Of a stretch of DNA of 64,000 nt, positions 44,242-53,116 are shown piece by piece (position 1 is the stretch's first letter; each line of letters begins with the position of its first letter). This stretch comes from Alphaproteobacteria bacterium (GTDB lineage: Bacteria; Pseudomonadota; Alphaproteobacteria; Thalassobaculales; Thalassobaculaceae). The stretch is from assembly GCA_024742275.1 (NCBI GenBank), contig JANSYS010000005.1:62001-126000 (forward strand). The letters are read 5' to 3'. The translations under genes were made by a program, and so were the position numbers. The notes under the pieces were generated by a model that had not been told where the DNA came from, did not search any database, and was given only the letters and a program-made list of their open reading frames with translations.

Positions 44242-44967
44242 CTACACCAGCAGCCCACTCATGATCACGTGGCCGGCCTTCATCCAGTGCAGGTCGACGC
44301 CTGCGAAACCGGCCGCGCGCATCCAGTCGAACAGGTCGCCCACGCTGGACGGCATGTCGACCGGGTCGGGCTCCTGCAGACGGTAGTAGTTCCAGTCCTC
44401 CGCCACGAACCGCTCGTAGCCGTCGAGCGTGCCGTCGGTGTCCAGGGCACGGCGCCGGGTCTCGGCGTCACAGGTCTCTGCGGCCACCGTGCGACCCGCT
44501 GCCGTCGCCGGCTCAATCAGATCGGCCATGACGAACACCCCGCCCGGTTTCAGCGCCCCGTGGATGTCGGCGAACGGCCGCTGTTTGCCCGGCCCGTCCA
44601 GGTGATGGATCGCCAGCGAGGAGACCACCGCGTGCAGCGGTTCGGGCGGGATGCGCCAGCCGGTCGCCGCGATGTCGATGATCGCCGTCTGCAACCGCTC
44701 CGCCGTGCTCCCCGCCGCCGCGCGGGTCGCCTTAAGCATGCTCTCGGACCCGTCCAAGGCCATGACCCGCAGCGTCGGAAACCGCGCCAGCATTGACGAA
44801 GTCAGCTCGCCCGCCCCGCAGCAGATCTCCATCGCCGTCGCGCCGTCCTGCGGCTCCGGGATCAGAGCGAGAATGGTCTCGAGCTGGATCTCCCGCTCGG
44901 GGACCGCGTAGTGGGAGAGGTCGCGGAAGGCGGCGCTGGTGTCCTCGGTCCAGGCGGGATCAGCCAT
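44242..44967 (-). CDS. Class I SAM-dependent methyltransferase
   Basis: About 241 residues with the SAM loop AMEICCGAGELTSSMLARFP, acidic VMALDGSESMLKATR, and motif HAVVSSLAIHHLDGPGKQ followed by GGVFVMADLIEPATAAG. It is a small-molecule-type methyltransferase. The acceptor is unknown. ATG at 44967 (MADPAWTEDTSAAF) is used; the frame reaches 45003. Normal GC content resumes here after the AT-rich block. Confidence 0.82.
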   Translation of the reverse strand: MADPAWTEDTSAAFRDLSHYAVPEREIQLETILALIPEPQDGATAMEICCGAGELTSSMLARFPTLRVMALDGSESMLKATRAAAGSTAERLQTAIIDIAATGWRIPPEPLHAVVSSLAIHHLDGPGKQRPFADIHGALKPGGVFVMADLIEPATAAGRTVAAETCDAETRRRALDTDGTLDGYERFVAEDWNYYRLQEPDPVDMPSSVGDLFDWMRAAGFAGVDLHWMKAGHVIMSGLLV

Positions 44968-45144
44968 GGATGCTCCATTTTCGGCGCCCGGATCGCGCCT
45001 CACGTCTCCGGAATGTCGATGAGAAGGCTGCTCCCCTATATCGACTTTCCGGGCGGTCCAAAAGGACCGCTCCAGCTACCGGCATACGGACCAAATCGGT
45101 ATGCGCCCAACACCGTCGCCATACGAGCGCTCTCTAAAAAGAGG

Positions 45145-46770
45145 CTAGATCCGGCCGTCGTAACTCTTGCGGTCGATGCGGCAGGCGCAGACGGTGAAGG
45201 TATCAGCGTTCAGTCCGTCCGAGACCGCCTGCTCCAGGCTCTCCCGGTCCTCGCAGACGACGCCTCGGCCGCCGAGTGCCGTGGCGATGGCGGCGAAGTC
45301 GGTCTCCGCGAAATCCACGCCCGCATTGGCGTAGGTCATCGATCGCTGCTTCAGCTCGATCAGCGCCAGGGACGCGTCCACGAACACCACGACGACGACA
45401 GGCACCCCGGCGTCGCGCAGGGTGACCAACTCGCCCAGGATCATCTCCAACCCGGCGTCGCCGGTGAAGGCGACCACGCCGCGCTCCGGCGCCGCCATCT
45501 TTGCCCCGATCGCCAGCGGCAGGGCGCAGCCCATGGTGCAGAGGCCGGTGGACTGCAGGACCGCGTGCGGCACGAAGCTCTCCCAGACCTGGCTCGCCAG
45601 GATGCGGTGGGCGCCGCTGTCGATGGTGATGACGCCGTCGCGGGGGAGCGCCTTGCGCACGGTGGTTACGATCGCCGCGGGACCCCAGGCCTCGTTCTGG
45701 CCGTAGGCACCGGCCAGAGCCTGACGCGCCGTCGCCGGTTCGCCGCCGGGCCAGCGCGTGGGCTGCGCCGTCACCCCCTCGCCGATCACCGACAGCGTCT
45801 TGCCCACATGGCCGACGAAGGCGAGCGAGGCCTGATGCATGTAGGCGGTGTTCGGAGCGGCGGTGATGTCGATCACCCGCTGGGCCGACGGATCCCAGAC
45901 CTCGCGCCAGCCCACCCGCATCTCGATCGGATCGTAGCCGGCCAGGAGGATCAGGTCGGCGGACCGGAGAATCGGGAGGATCTGCTTGTCGGCGACCGGC
46001 GAGAGCCCCGCCCCGCCGAGCGAGAGCGGGCTGTCGTCGGGCACCACGCCCTTGCCCTTGTAGGTGGCGACGGTCGGGATGGAGAACCGCTCGGCGAAGG
46101 CGCGCACCTCGTCGGCGCAGTCCTGGGTCAGCACGTCGAGGCCGACGACCATGACCGGCTTCTCCGCCTCTGCGAGCCACCGGCGGGCCGTGTCGAGATC
46201 GGGGCCGGCCGCGGGTACGGCGGCCATGTCCGGGACCCGGCGGGTCGCCCGCGCCGGCACCGGCACCTCGGCGGCGGCGACCGCGATCGGCAGGTCCAGG
46301 TGTACCGGGCCCGGCCGCTGATCGAGGGCGATGGCCACGGCCTTGTCGGCGAGCGCGTCGACGGCGCCGGCGCTGACCCGGAAGCTGGCCTTGGTGACCG
46401 GCCGGAACACCTGCTGATGGTCGAAGATCTGGTGGTTGTAGGTCACCGCCTCGTCCTCGTCTACGCAGCCGGTGATGACGATCAGCGGCACCCGGTCCTG
46501 CTCCGCGTTGGCGGCGACGTTCACCGCATTTGCCGCGCCCGGGCCGACGGTGCAGACCAGGATTCCCGGCGCGCCGGTCATATGATGTACGCCTTCGGCC
46601 ATGAAACCGGCGGCGTTCTCGTGCTTGGCGAGGCGGAAGGAGATCCCCGCCTTCTCCAGCGCGTCGACGATGGTCAGGACTTCGCCGCCGGGAATGCCGA
46701 ACGCGTGCCGGCAGCCGGCTTCGTAGAGGCGCCGCGCGAGCAGGTCGGCGGCGCGAACCGTTTCGGTCAT
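45145..46770 (-). CDS. Thiamine-diphosphate-dependent acetolactate-synthase-like enzyme
   Basis: 541 residues in the three-domain TPP fold. The Pyr domain has the activating glutamate in RLAKHENAAGFMAEG, the middle domain TATYKGKGVVPDDSPLSLGG (its core AYKGKGV type), and the PP domain FTGDAGLEMILGELVTLRD. The usual GDG...NN metal motif reads GDAG...VFVDASLALI, so the Asn pair is Val-Asp; this is a subfamily trait rather than decay. It probably decarboxylates or ligates a 2-oxo acid. It follows the acyl-CoA dehydrogenase by ten bases and is likely co-transcribed. Confidence 0.82.
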   Translation of the reverse strand: MTETVRAADLLARRLYEAGCRHAFGIPGGEVLTIVDALEKAGISFRLAKHENAAGFMAEGVHHMTGAPGILVCTVGPGAANAVNVAANAEQDRVPLIVITGCVDEDEAVTYNHQIFDHQQVFRPVTKASFRVSAGAVDALADKAVAIALDQRPGPVHLDLPIAVAAAEVPVPARATRRVPDMAAVPAAGPDLDTARRWLAEAEKPVMVVGLDVLTQDCADEVRAFAERFSIPTVATYKGKGVVPDDSPLSLGGAGLSPVADKQILPILRSADLILLAGYDPIEMRVGWREVWDPSAQRVIDITAAPNTAYMHQASLAFVGHVGKTLSVIGEGVTAQPTRWPGGEPATARQALAGAYGQNEAWGPAAIVTTVRKALPRDGVITIDSGAHRILASQVWESFVPHAVLQSTGLCTMGCALPLAIGAKMAAPERGVVAFTGDAGLEMILGELVTLRDAGVPVVVVVFVDASLALIELKQRSMTYANAGVDFAETDFAAIATALGGRGVVCEDRESLEQAVSDGLNADTFTVCACRIDRKSYDGRI

Positions 46771-46780
46771 GAGTCCTCGC

Positions 46781-48031
46781 TTACTCGGCGGCCTGGGAAG
46801 ACGTCCGGGACTGCGGCAGTTTGCCCGCCGCTTCGAGCGCTGCGTACCCGTCGCGGGTCTGCGGCAGCTTGCGCTCCAGCAGGCGCGAGGCGACGACCGT
46901 CCGCAGGATCTGCGCGGTGCCGCCGCCGATGGTGAACATGCGCGCGTCGCGCTGGATCCGCTCCATGGGATAGTTGCGGGAGTAGCCGCGCGCACCGAAC
47001 ACCTGGAGGGCATCGGTCGTCGCCTTGATCGCCATCTCGGAGGCAAAGATCTTCGACTGGGCCGCCGCCAGACTGTCCGGGAACGGACTCCCGTTGCGGC
47101 CCTCGGTCGCCGCCGCCCGCCAGATCAGGGCGCGGGCCGCCTCGATCTGCACGCTCATATCGGCGAGCATCCATTGCAACCCCTGGAACTCGGCGATCGG
47201 GCGGCCGAACTGCTCGCGGTCCTTGGCGAAGGTCAACGCGCGGCGATAGGCACCCTCGGCCAGACCAAGAGCCACGGTACCCGCGCCCACCCGCTGCGCG
47301 TTATAGGCATTCATCAGGTCGGCGAAACCGCGCTTCAGCCCGCTCGGCGGCATGACGAGCCGGTCGGCGGACAGTTCGAGATTCTCGAACAGCACCTCGG
47401 TCTCGGGAATGCCGCGCAGGCCCATGGTCGGCTCGCGGGCGCCGATCACCAAGCCCTTGTCCTCGTCGCGGAAGGCGATGAAGCCGCCGATGCCGAGCTC
47501 CTCGCCGGCCTCATCGAACACCCGGGCGAAGATCAGGTGCAGCTTCGACACCCCGCCACCGGTGATCCAGTGCTTCTTCCCGTTGAGGACAAACATGTCG
47601 CCCCGCTTGTCGGCCCGGGTCGTCATCTGGGTCGCCGCTGAACCGGCATCCGGCTCGGTGATGCAGATCGCCAGCTTGTCGCCGGACAGCACGTGCTCGG
47701 CGGCGACCTTGCGCTGCCACTCGGTGCCGTACTGCAGCAGCGCGGAGATCGCCCCCATGTTGCCCTCGACCACGATCCGGCCGGTGACGCCGCACTGGGC
47801 CGCCATCTCCTCGATCACCAGCACCACGTCGAGGAAGCTGTGACCCTTGCCGCCGAGCTCGGTCGGAACCGTCATGCCCATGAAACCCGCTTCGGTCAGC
47901 GCCTTCACGTTGTCCCAAGGATATTGTTCGCTGCGGTCCACTTCGGCGGCGCGCGGCGCGATCACGGTCTCGGCCAGATCGCGGGCCCGAGCGCGCAGCG
48001 CCTCCTGGGCGGGGGACAAGGCAAAGCTCAT
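46781..48031 (-). CDS. Acyl-CoA dehydrogenase
   Basis: This 416-residue flavoprotein has the N-terminal helical domain, CITEPDAGSAATQMTTRADK (FAD and substrate binding), KKHWITGGGVSKLHL, and the C-terminal EMAIKATTDALQVFGARGYSR with RIQRDARMFTIGGGTAQILR. It oxidises acyl-CoA to enoyl-CoA, passing electrons to ETF. The catalytic glutamate is probably in the final helical domain. It is first in an operon with the TPP enzyme and is divergent from a LysR regulator, suggesting regulated catabolism of a specific acid. Confidence 0.92.
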   Translation of the reverse strand: MSFALSPAQEALRARARDLAETVIAPRAAEVDRSEQYPWDNVKALTEAGFMGMTVPTELGGKGHSFLDVVLVIEEMAAQCGVTGRIVVEGNMGAISALLQYGTEWQRKVAAEHVLSGDKLAICITEPDAGSAATQMTTRADKRGDMFVLNGKKHWITGGGVSKLHLIFARVFDEAGEELGIGGFIAFRDEDKGLVIGAREPTMGLRGIPETEVLFENLELSADRLVMPPSGLKRGFADLMNAYNAQRVGAGTVALGLAEGAYRRALTFAKDREQFGRPIAEFQGLQWMLADMSVQIEAARALIWRAAATEGRNGSPFPDSLAAAQSKIFASEMAIKATTDALQVFGARGYSRNYPMERIQRDARMFTIGGGTAQILRTVVASRLLERKLPQTRDGYAALEAAGKLPQSRTSSQAAE

Positions 48032-48091
48032 GGATTTCCTCCCTCACAAATTCGTGAGCCATCGTGGCGACCGCACCAACTTCAGGCAAAC

Positions 48092-48114
48092 GAATAATAT
48101 TGATCATCTTATTC
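48092..48114. promoter_or_regulatory. Palindromic LysR-type operator candidate
   Basis: GAATAA and TTATTC are perfect inverted hexamers separated by 11 bases, matching the T-N11-A spacing of LysR sites. It lies in the 103-base gap between the divergent acyl-CoA dehydrogenase and LysR starts, in an AT-rich stretch that stands out from the flanks. Confidence 0.55.
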
Positions 48115-48134
48115 AGTTTTCCTTACTATTTGAC

Positions 48135-49001
48135 ATGAACATCCGTCATCTGGAGACGCTTCTGGCCATCGCCGACAGCGGCAGTTTTGCCGCCGCCGCC
48201 GAACGGGTAGGCGTCACCCAGTCGGCCGTCTCCATGCAGATGAAGACGCTGGAAGAGGAACTCGGCGCGCCGCTCTTCGACCGCGCCCGGCGTCCCCCGG
48301 TGTTGAACGAGACCGCCGACGGCGTGCTCGGCAGGGTCCGGGAACTGGTGCGACTCTCCGAAGACATCCGCGCGCTGGCCGGCGGCGGAGCCACGCGGGG
48401 ACGGCTGCGGCTCGGCATCATTCCCACGGCGGCGACCGGGCTGGTGCCGGCGGCGCTCGCCCGATTGGCGGAGCGGGCGCCGGATCTGCGCATCCGGGTC
48501 GAGTCAGGCCTGTCCGTCGACTTGTTGCGCCGTGTCGCCCAGGGAGCGCTGGATGCGGCGGTGGTCACAGAGACTCCGCGGCTGGAGCGCGGCCTGGTCC
48601 TCAACCCGATTCACGAAGAGCCCCTGGTGGTCGCCGCACCGATCGGCGCCTCAGGCCGCAGCGACCGCGATCTGCTGCGCACCCTGCCCTTCGTGCGGTT
48701 CAATCGGCGCACCGGCGTCGGCCGAGTCATCGACACGGCGCTGCGCCAGCGCCGGATCGTCGTTTCGGAAGCGATGGAGTTGGATTCGATCGAAGCGATC
48801 CTGGCCATGGTCGCGCGCGGTCTCGGCGTGGCGGTCGCCCCGGCCGGGTCGATCACCGACACCCTGCGCAAGACACTGCGGATCGTGCCGTTCGGCAATC
48901 CGCCGGTCCTGCGTCGAATCGCCCTGGTCGAACGGGAACGTGGGGAGGTCGCGCCGACGACCGGCCTGCTGCTCGAAGAATTGCGCGCGGCACGCGACTG
49001 A
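48135..49001 (+). CDS. LysR-family transcriptional regulator
   Basis: About 288 residues. The winged helix is MNIRHLETLLAIADSGSFAAAAERVGVTQ (first 19 residues MNIRHLETLLAIADSGSFA), then QSAVSMQMKTLEEELGAPLF. The effector domain follows (GRLRLGIIPTAATGLVPAAL, GALDAAVVTETP). It is divergent from the acyl-CoA dehydrogenase/TPP operon with an LysR-type palindrome between, so it most likely controls that operon in response to its substrate or a CoA ester. Confidence 0.9.
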   Translation: MNIRHLETLLAIADSGSFAAAAERVGVTQSAVSMQMKTLEEELGAPLFDRARRPPVLNETADGVLGRVRELVRLSEDIRALAGGGATRGRLRLGIIPTAATGLVPAALARLAERAPDLRIRVESGLSVDLLRRVAQGALDAAVVTETPRLERGLVLNPIHEEPLVVAAPIGASGRSDRDLLRTLPFVRFNRRTGVGRVIDTALRQRRIVVSEAMELDSIEAILAMVARGLGVAVAPAGSITDTLRKTLRIVPFGNPPVLRRIALVERERGEVAPTTGLLLEELRAARD

Positions 49002-49084
49002 CCGGACGGTCTTGGGCAACCGGCGCTGTTCGGGGCAGACTTCCAGCGACGGCAACGCGCACGGATCGGCTGGCAGGGGGGAGC

Positions 49085-49549
49085 ATGATCGGATCATTTG
49101 TCGGCGCCGCCGCGAACAGCGTCAGGCTGCTGCTACCCGCCCTGTTCCCGTCCTGGCGGTTCTTCGACGTGATCGGCCCGTCGCCCCGCATCGAAGTGGC
49201 GCTGCTCCAAACGTCGGACGATGCCGGGAACGACTGGCATGAGGTCCGGCCGAGAGCCGAACGGCTCGGCGTCGCCGGTTACCTGCGCACCTTCTTCTTC
49301 AATGCGCGCTGGAACGAGACGCTGTTTCTGGTGACCTGCGCCGAGGGTGTGATCCGCGACGAGAGCGACCAACCGCTCCGCGAGATCCGCGACCGGCTGC
49401 GCGCCGATCTGAGTAGGGACGCCGGCGGTTCCGCCGCGCCGTGGTTCCGCTTCCGGATCGTCCTGCTCAGCCGCGACGCAGGCCGGGTCCGGCGCGACGT
49501 GGTCTTCACCTCGCCCGCCTATACGATCGCCGACGGAGCCGGGCCATGA
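49085..49549 (+). CDS. Soluble partner of an HTTM membrane protein, unknown function
   Basis: This 154-residue protein starts with a hydrophobic patch (MIGSFVGAAANSVRLLLPAL) and the words PALFPSWRFFDVIGPSPRIE, then WNETLFLVTCAEGVI. Proteins like this accompany HTTM-type membrane proteins in many bacteria; the block after LFPSWRFF resembles the C-terminal part of larger HTTM proteins. The stop overlaps the next start (ATGA), so the pair is coupled. No catalytic motif is seen. Confidence 0.6.
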   Translation: MIGSFVGAAANSVRLLLPALFPSWRFFDVIGPSPRIEVALLQTSDDAGNDWHEVRPRAERLGVAGYLRTFFFNARWNETLFLVTCAEGVIRDESDQPLREIRDRLRADLSRDAGGSAAPWFRFRIVLLSRDAGRVRRDVVFTSPAYTIADGAGP

Positions 49550-50253
49550 GCGCCGAGGCGGCGATCCGCCTGACCGAGATACTGCTCGCCATCGCCTTCA
49601 TTCAGAAGAGCGTCGAGCATGTCTTCGGCCTGCCGGACGAACGGCTATACTTCCTTCCGCTTGCGGCGCTCAGCCTCCTGTTGCTGGTTGGGATCGAGCG
49701 CGACCTGGTCTGCTACGCGCTGCTGGTCAACGCTCTGTTCATCCTCCACCGCTTCCAGGGCCCCTATAACGGCGGCAGCGACCTGCTGGGCTATCTGATC
49801 CTCGTCTGCCTCTGCCTTACCCATGCGGCGCCAGACCCGCGTTGGCGGGAATACGCGCTCGCCTACCTCGCCCTGCAGCCGATCCTGTCCTACTTCAAAT
49901 CGGGATGGTCGAAGGCCGTTCACCGGGATTGGTGGACCGGACAGGCGTTGCTCGACGTATTCGACTTCTCAGTCTACCCGGTCTCGGACGCCATCCGCAC
50001 CCGGTTCAAGGGGTCCGGTCTGCTTGCCGCGATGTCCTGGACGGTGATCCTGTTCGAACTGGCCTTCCCGCTCGCCCTGCTCTCGCGCGACGTGCTGATC
50101 GTCGCGCTCGCGCTGGCGGCGGCGTTCCACATCGCCAACTTCCTGCTGTTCGGCTTCAACCGATTCGTTTGGATCTGGGTGGCCGGCTACCCGGCGATCC
50201 TGTGGCTGCAGGACCGGCTGGTCGGCGCGGGCATCCCGGTCTTCTCAGGCTGA
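49546..50253 (+). CDS. HTTM-domain (vitamin K carboxylase-like) integral membrane protein
   Basis: This 235-residue protein has six or so membrane helices. LSYFKSGWSKAVHRDWWTGQ, WTVILFELAFPLALLSRD and FHIANFLLFGFNRFVWIWVA are typical HTTM sequences (horizontally transferred transmembrane domain, shared with gamma-glutamyl carboxylase). Conserved His and Asp or Trp clusters lie in the loop before the fifth helix. The soluble part usually fused to HTTM is here encoded by the preceding gene. The reaction is unknown, and is not implied to be carboxylation. Confidence 0.7.
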   Translation: MSAEAAIRLTEILLAIAFIQKSVEHVFGLPDERLYFLPLAALSLLLLVGIERDLVCYALLVNALFILHRFQGPYNGGSDLLGYLILVCLCLTHAAPDPRWREYALAYLALQPILSYFKSGWSKAVHRDWWTGQALLDVFDFSVYPVSDAIRTRFKGSGLLAAMSWTVILFELAFPLALLSRDVLIVALALAAAFHIANFLLFGFNRFVWIWVAGYPAILWLQDRLVGAGIPVFSG

Positions 50254-50285
50254 GTCTTCCAGGTGCCGCCCGCGCCCGCAGCGTC

Positions 50286-51959
50286 TCAGAACAGTCCTTC
50301 GATCTGACCGGCGTCGTTCAGGGTGATCTTGTTCGCCGCCGGGACGCGCGGCAGGCCCGGCATGGTCATGATCTCGCCGCAGACCGCGACCACGAACTCC
50401 GCCCCGTTGGACAGCCTGACCTCCCGCACCGGCAAGGTGTGGCCGGTCGGCGCCCCCTTGGCGTTGGGATCGGTGGAGAAGCTGTACTGGGTCTTGGCGA
50501 TGCAGACCGGGTAGGAGCCGCCGCCGTTCTTCTCGATATCGGCGATGGCGGTCGACGCCTTGCCCTCGAACGCGACGTCGTCGGCCCGGTAGATCTCCTT
50601 GGCGATGGTTCGGATCTTGTCCTTCAGGCCGAGATCGTCGCCGTAGAGCGGCTTGAACGCCGCCGTTCCACCCTCGACCAGACCGACCACGTGATGGGCC
50701 AGCGCCTCTGTGCCGGCCGAACCGTCGGCCCAGTGGGTGCATTCGATCGCGTCGACGCCGAGCGAGGACAGCTCCTCGCGCACCGCCTCGATCTCGGCGT
50801 CGGTGTCGGTGATGAAGCGGTTGAGCGCGACGGCCACCGGCACGCCGAACTTCTGGGTGTTCTCCACGTGGCGGGCGATGTTGGACACGCCCTCGCGCAC
50901 CGCCGCGATGTTCTCGGCGCCCAGGTCCTCCTTGGCCACGCCGCCGTGCATCTTCAGCGCCCGCACCGTGCCGACCACCACGGCCGCCGCCGGAGACAGG
51001 CCGGCCTTGCGGCACTTGATGTCGAAGAACTTTTCGGCCCCCAGGTCGGCGCCGAACCCGGCCTCGGTCACCACGTAGTCGGCCAGCTTGAGCGCCGTCT
51101 TCGTCGCCATCACCGAGTTGCAGCCATGGGCGATGTTGGCGAACGGCCCGCCATGGATGAAGGCCGGGTTGTTCTCCAGCGTCTGGACCAGGTTCGGCGA
51201 CAGGGCGTCCTTGAGCAGCACCGTCATCGCCCCGTCCGCCACGAGCTGGCGGGCGAAGACCTGGTCGCGCTCGCGGGTCTGGCCGACCACGATCTGGCCG
51301 AGCCGGCGCTTGAGGTCGTCGAGCGAGGTCGACAGGCACAGGATCGCCATGATCTCCGAGGCGACGACGATGTCGAACCCGTCCTCGCGCGGGAAGCCGT
51401 TGGCCACCCCGCCGAGCGAGTTGACGATGGAGCGCAGCGCCCGGTCGTTCATGTCCACCGCCCGGCGCCAGCCGATGCGCCGCGGGTCGAGCCCGACCGC
51501 GTTGCCCCAGTAGACGTGGTTGTCGATCAGCGCGGCGAGCAGATTGTTGGCCGCGGCGATGGCGTGGAAGTCGCCGGTGAAGTGGAGGTTGATGTCCTCC
51601 ATCGGCACGACCTGGGCATACCCGCCGCCGGCCGCCCCGCCCTTGACCCCGAAACAGGGGCCGAGCGACGGCTCGCGCAGGCACATGGCGGCCTTCTTGC
51701 CGATCCGGTTCAGCGCGTCGCCGAGGCCGACGGTGGTGGTCGTCTTGCCCTCGCCCGCCGCCGTCGGGTTGATGCCGGTGACCAGGATCAGCTTGCCATC
51801 GGGATTGGACGACAGGCTGTCGATGTATCCGAGGTCGATCTTCGCCTTGGTGTGGCCGTAGGGCATGAGGTGCTCGGCCGCGATCCCGAGCTTGGCGCCG
51901 ATCTCCATGATCGGCTGCATCTTGGCCTCGCGGGCGATCTCGATATCGGACTTCACCAT
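50286..51959 (-). CDS. fhs: Formate-tetrahydrofolate ligase
   Basis: This 557-residue enzyme is normal in length for the family. It has the P-loop [56 protein letters not shown] and [20 protein letters not shown] (the last in part). It makes 10-formyl-THF from formate, ATP and THF. Together with the methyl-group genes at 18-22 kb and metF, it links formate to the one-carbon pool. Start at the ATG 51959 behind GGGAGGGG; the longer frame to 51989 adds ten residues. Confidence 0.97.
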   Translation of the reverse strand: MVKSDIEIAREAKMQPIMEIGAKLGIAAEHLMPYGHTKAKIDLGYIDSLSSNPDGKLILVTGINPTAAGEGKTTTTVGLGDALNRIGKKAAMCLREPSLGPCFGVKGGAAGGGYAQVVPMEDINLHFTGDFHAIAAANNLLAALIDNHVYWGNAVGLDPRRIGWRRAVDMNDRALRSIVNSLGGVANGFPREDGFDIVVASEIMAILCLSTSLDDLKRRLGQIVVGQTRERDQVFARQLVADGAMTVLLKDALSPNLVQTLENNPAFIHGGPFANIAHGCNSVMATKTALKLADYVVTEAGFGADLGAEKFFDIKCRKAGLSPAAAVVVGTVRALKMHGGVAKEDLGAENIAAVREGVSNIARHVENTQKFGVPVAVALNRFITDTDAEIEAVREELSSLGVDAIECTHWADGSAGTEALAHHVVGLVEGGTAAFKPLYGDDLGLKDKIRTIAKEIYRADDVAFEGKASTAIADIEKNGGGSYPVCIAKTQYSFSTDPNAKGAPTGHTLPVREVRLSNGAEFVVAVCGEIMTMPGLPRVPAANKITLNDAGQIEGLF

Positions 51960-52124
51960 GGCCGGCCCCTCCCTTCGGGCGATCCCCATCGATCTTGTCG
52001 ACGGGTCGATTGACGCTATGGGCGGAGACTAGCGGCAACGCGCCGGGCTGTGGTTGCCGAATTGCGACACCGACCGGCTTAGGGACGCCGTGTCGGCAGG
52101 GTGCGAACGCGGTAGACTTCCCCC

Positions 52125-52853
52125 ATGCCGCTCGAACACGACCACGACCCCGCCTCGATCCGAGCCCGCATCGCCGGGCGGCCGGAGGCGATGTATCTGC
52201 GCGACTGGATCTATGGCGGCATCGACGGGGCGGTGACGACCTTTGCCATCGTCGCCGGGGTGGCGGGGGCCGAGCTGTCCGTCGGGGTGATCCTGATCCT
52301 CGGCTTCGCGAACCTGATCGCCGACGGCTTCTCCATGGCCGCCGCCAACTATTCCGGCACCAAGGCGGAGAAGGACGACGCCGCCCGGGTGCTGGCCATG
52401 GAGCACCGGCACATCGCCGCCGAGCCCGACGGCGAGCGCGAGGAAATCCGTCAGATCTTCGCCACCAAGGGATTCGAGGGAGACGCGCTCGACCGGGTCG
52501 TGGAGACGATCACCGCCGACAAGGACCGCTGGGCCAGGACCATGCTGGTGGAGGAGCACCACCTGGCCCCGGTCGCCCGCTCGCCCTGGATGGCGGCCTG
52601 GGTGACCTTCTCCGCCTTCGCGGTCTGCGGCCTGGTGCCGCTGATCCCGTATATCCTGGGCGGTGGATTCGCCCTTTCGACGGCGATGACCGCCGCCGTT
52701 TTCTTCGCCATCGGATCGGCCAAGGCGCGCTGGTCGCTCAGCCCGTGGTGGCGGTCGGGCGCGGAAACCCTGACGATCGGCCTCGCCGCCGCCGGGCTCG
52801 CCTACGCGGTCGGACATCTGCTGCGCGGCTTGGTCGGAGACGCCGGTGTCTAA
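52125..52853 (+). CDS. VIT1/CCC1-family transporter
   Basis: This 242-residue protein begins RDWIYGGIDGAVTTFAIVAGV, the first helix of the family with its metal-contact Asp. It continues with FANLIADGFSMAAANYSGTKAEK (the NxxADGxSM motif). A soluble acidic helix pair holds a candidate metal-binding region (MEHRHIAAEPDGEREEI), then AMTAAVFFAIGSAK. Five membrane helices are expected. The family moves iron or manganese across membranes; which ion is not readable here. Confidence 0.88.
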   Translation: MPLEHDHDPASIRARIAGRPEAMYLRDWIYGGIDGAVTTFAIVAGVAGAELSVGVILILGFANLIADGFSMAAANYSGTKAEKDDAARVLAMEHRHIAAEPDGEREEIRQIFATKGFEGDALDRVVETITADKDRWARTMLVEEHHLAPVARSPWMAAWVTFSAFAVCGLVPLIPYILGGGFALSTAMTAAVFFAIGSAKARWSLSPWWRSGAETLTIGLAAAGLAYAVGHLLRGLVGDAGV

Positions 52854-52957
52854 TTCCATGCCCGCCGTCTCGCCTGAAAACGACGGCGACGCGTCCCTGT
52901 ACCGGCGATCCGAGCGCGCCAAGACGAGACCGATCGGCCGCCGCCCAACGCCGAGTC

Positions 52958-52988
52958 CGGTTAAGTGTATTGGCCGTTAACCGTTTTT
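52958..52988 (+). terminator. Possible rho-independent terminator after the VIT1 gene
   Basis: CGGTTAA and TTAACCG form a perfect 7-base stem with a 12-base loop, followed directly by a T5 run (52984-52988). It is 105 bases after the transporter stop. The stem is short and the loop long, so an operator for the regulator gene downstream is an alternative. Confidence 0.4.
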
Positions 52989-53116
52989 CGGAACATGAAA
53001 CGATTTTGTGAATGCGTTGGGCGGGAGAATCGCAGTAGTCTGCGCGCGACACCTGATGCTCACGCACCCGGGCCGTCAAAGCGTCCAATGAGGCTAGCTG
53101 GGAGTGCGGTCTCGAG

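Noticed and set aside
45053-45070. GCGGTCC-AAAA-GGACCGC perfect hairpin as a terminator
   Set aside because: A strong 7-base hairpin with an A tetraloop, but no U-run follows on either strand. It may be an operator or just a structured spacer between the methyltransferase and TPP genes.
44911-46935. Long plus-strand frame of more than 600 codons
   Set aside because: It is the antisense shadow of the TPP enzyme gene; its composition is rich in Arg, His and Gly with no domain pattern.
49842-52013. Long plus-strand frame over the fhs gene
   Set aside because: It is the antisense shadow of formate-tetrahydrofolate ligase; the minus frame has the P-loop and all family motifs.
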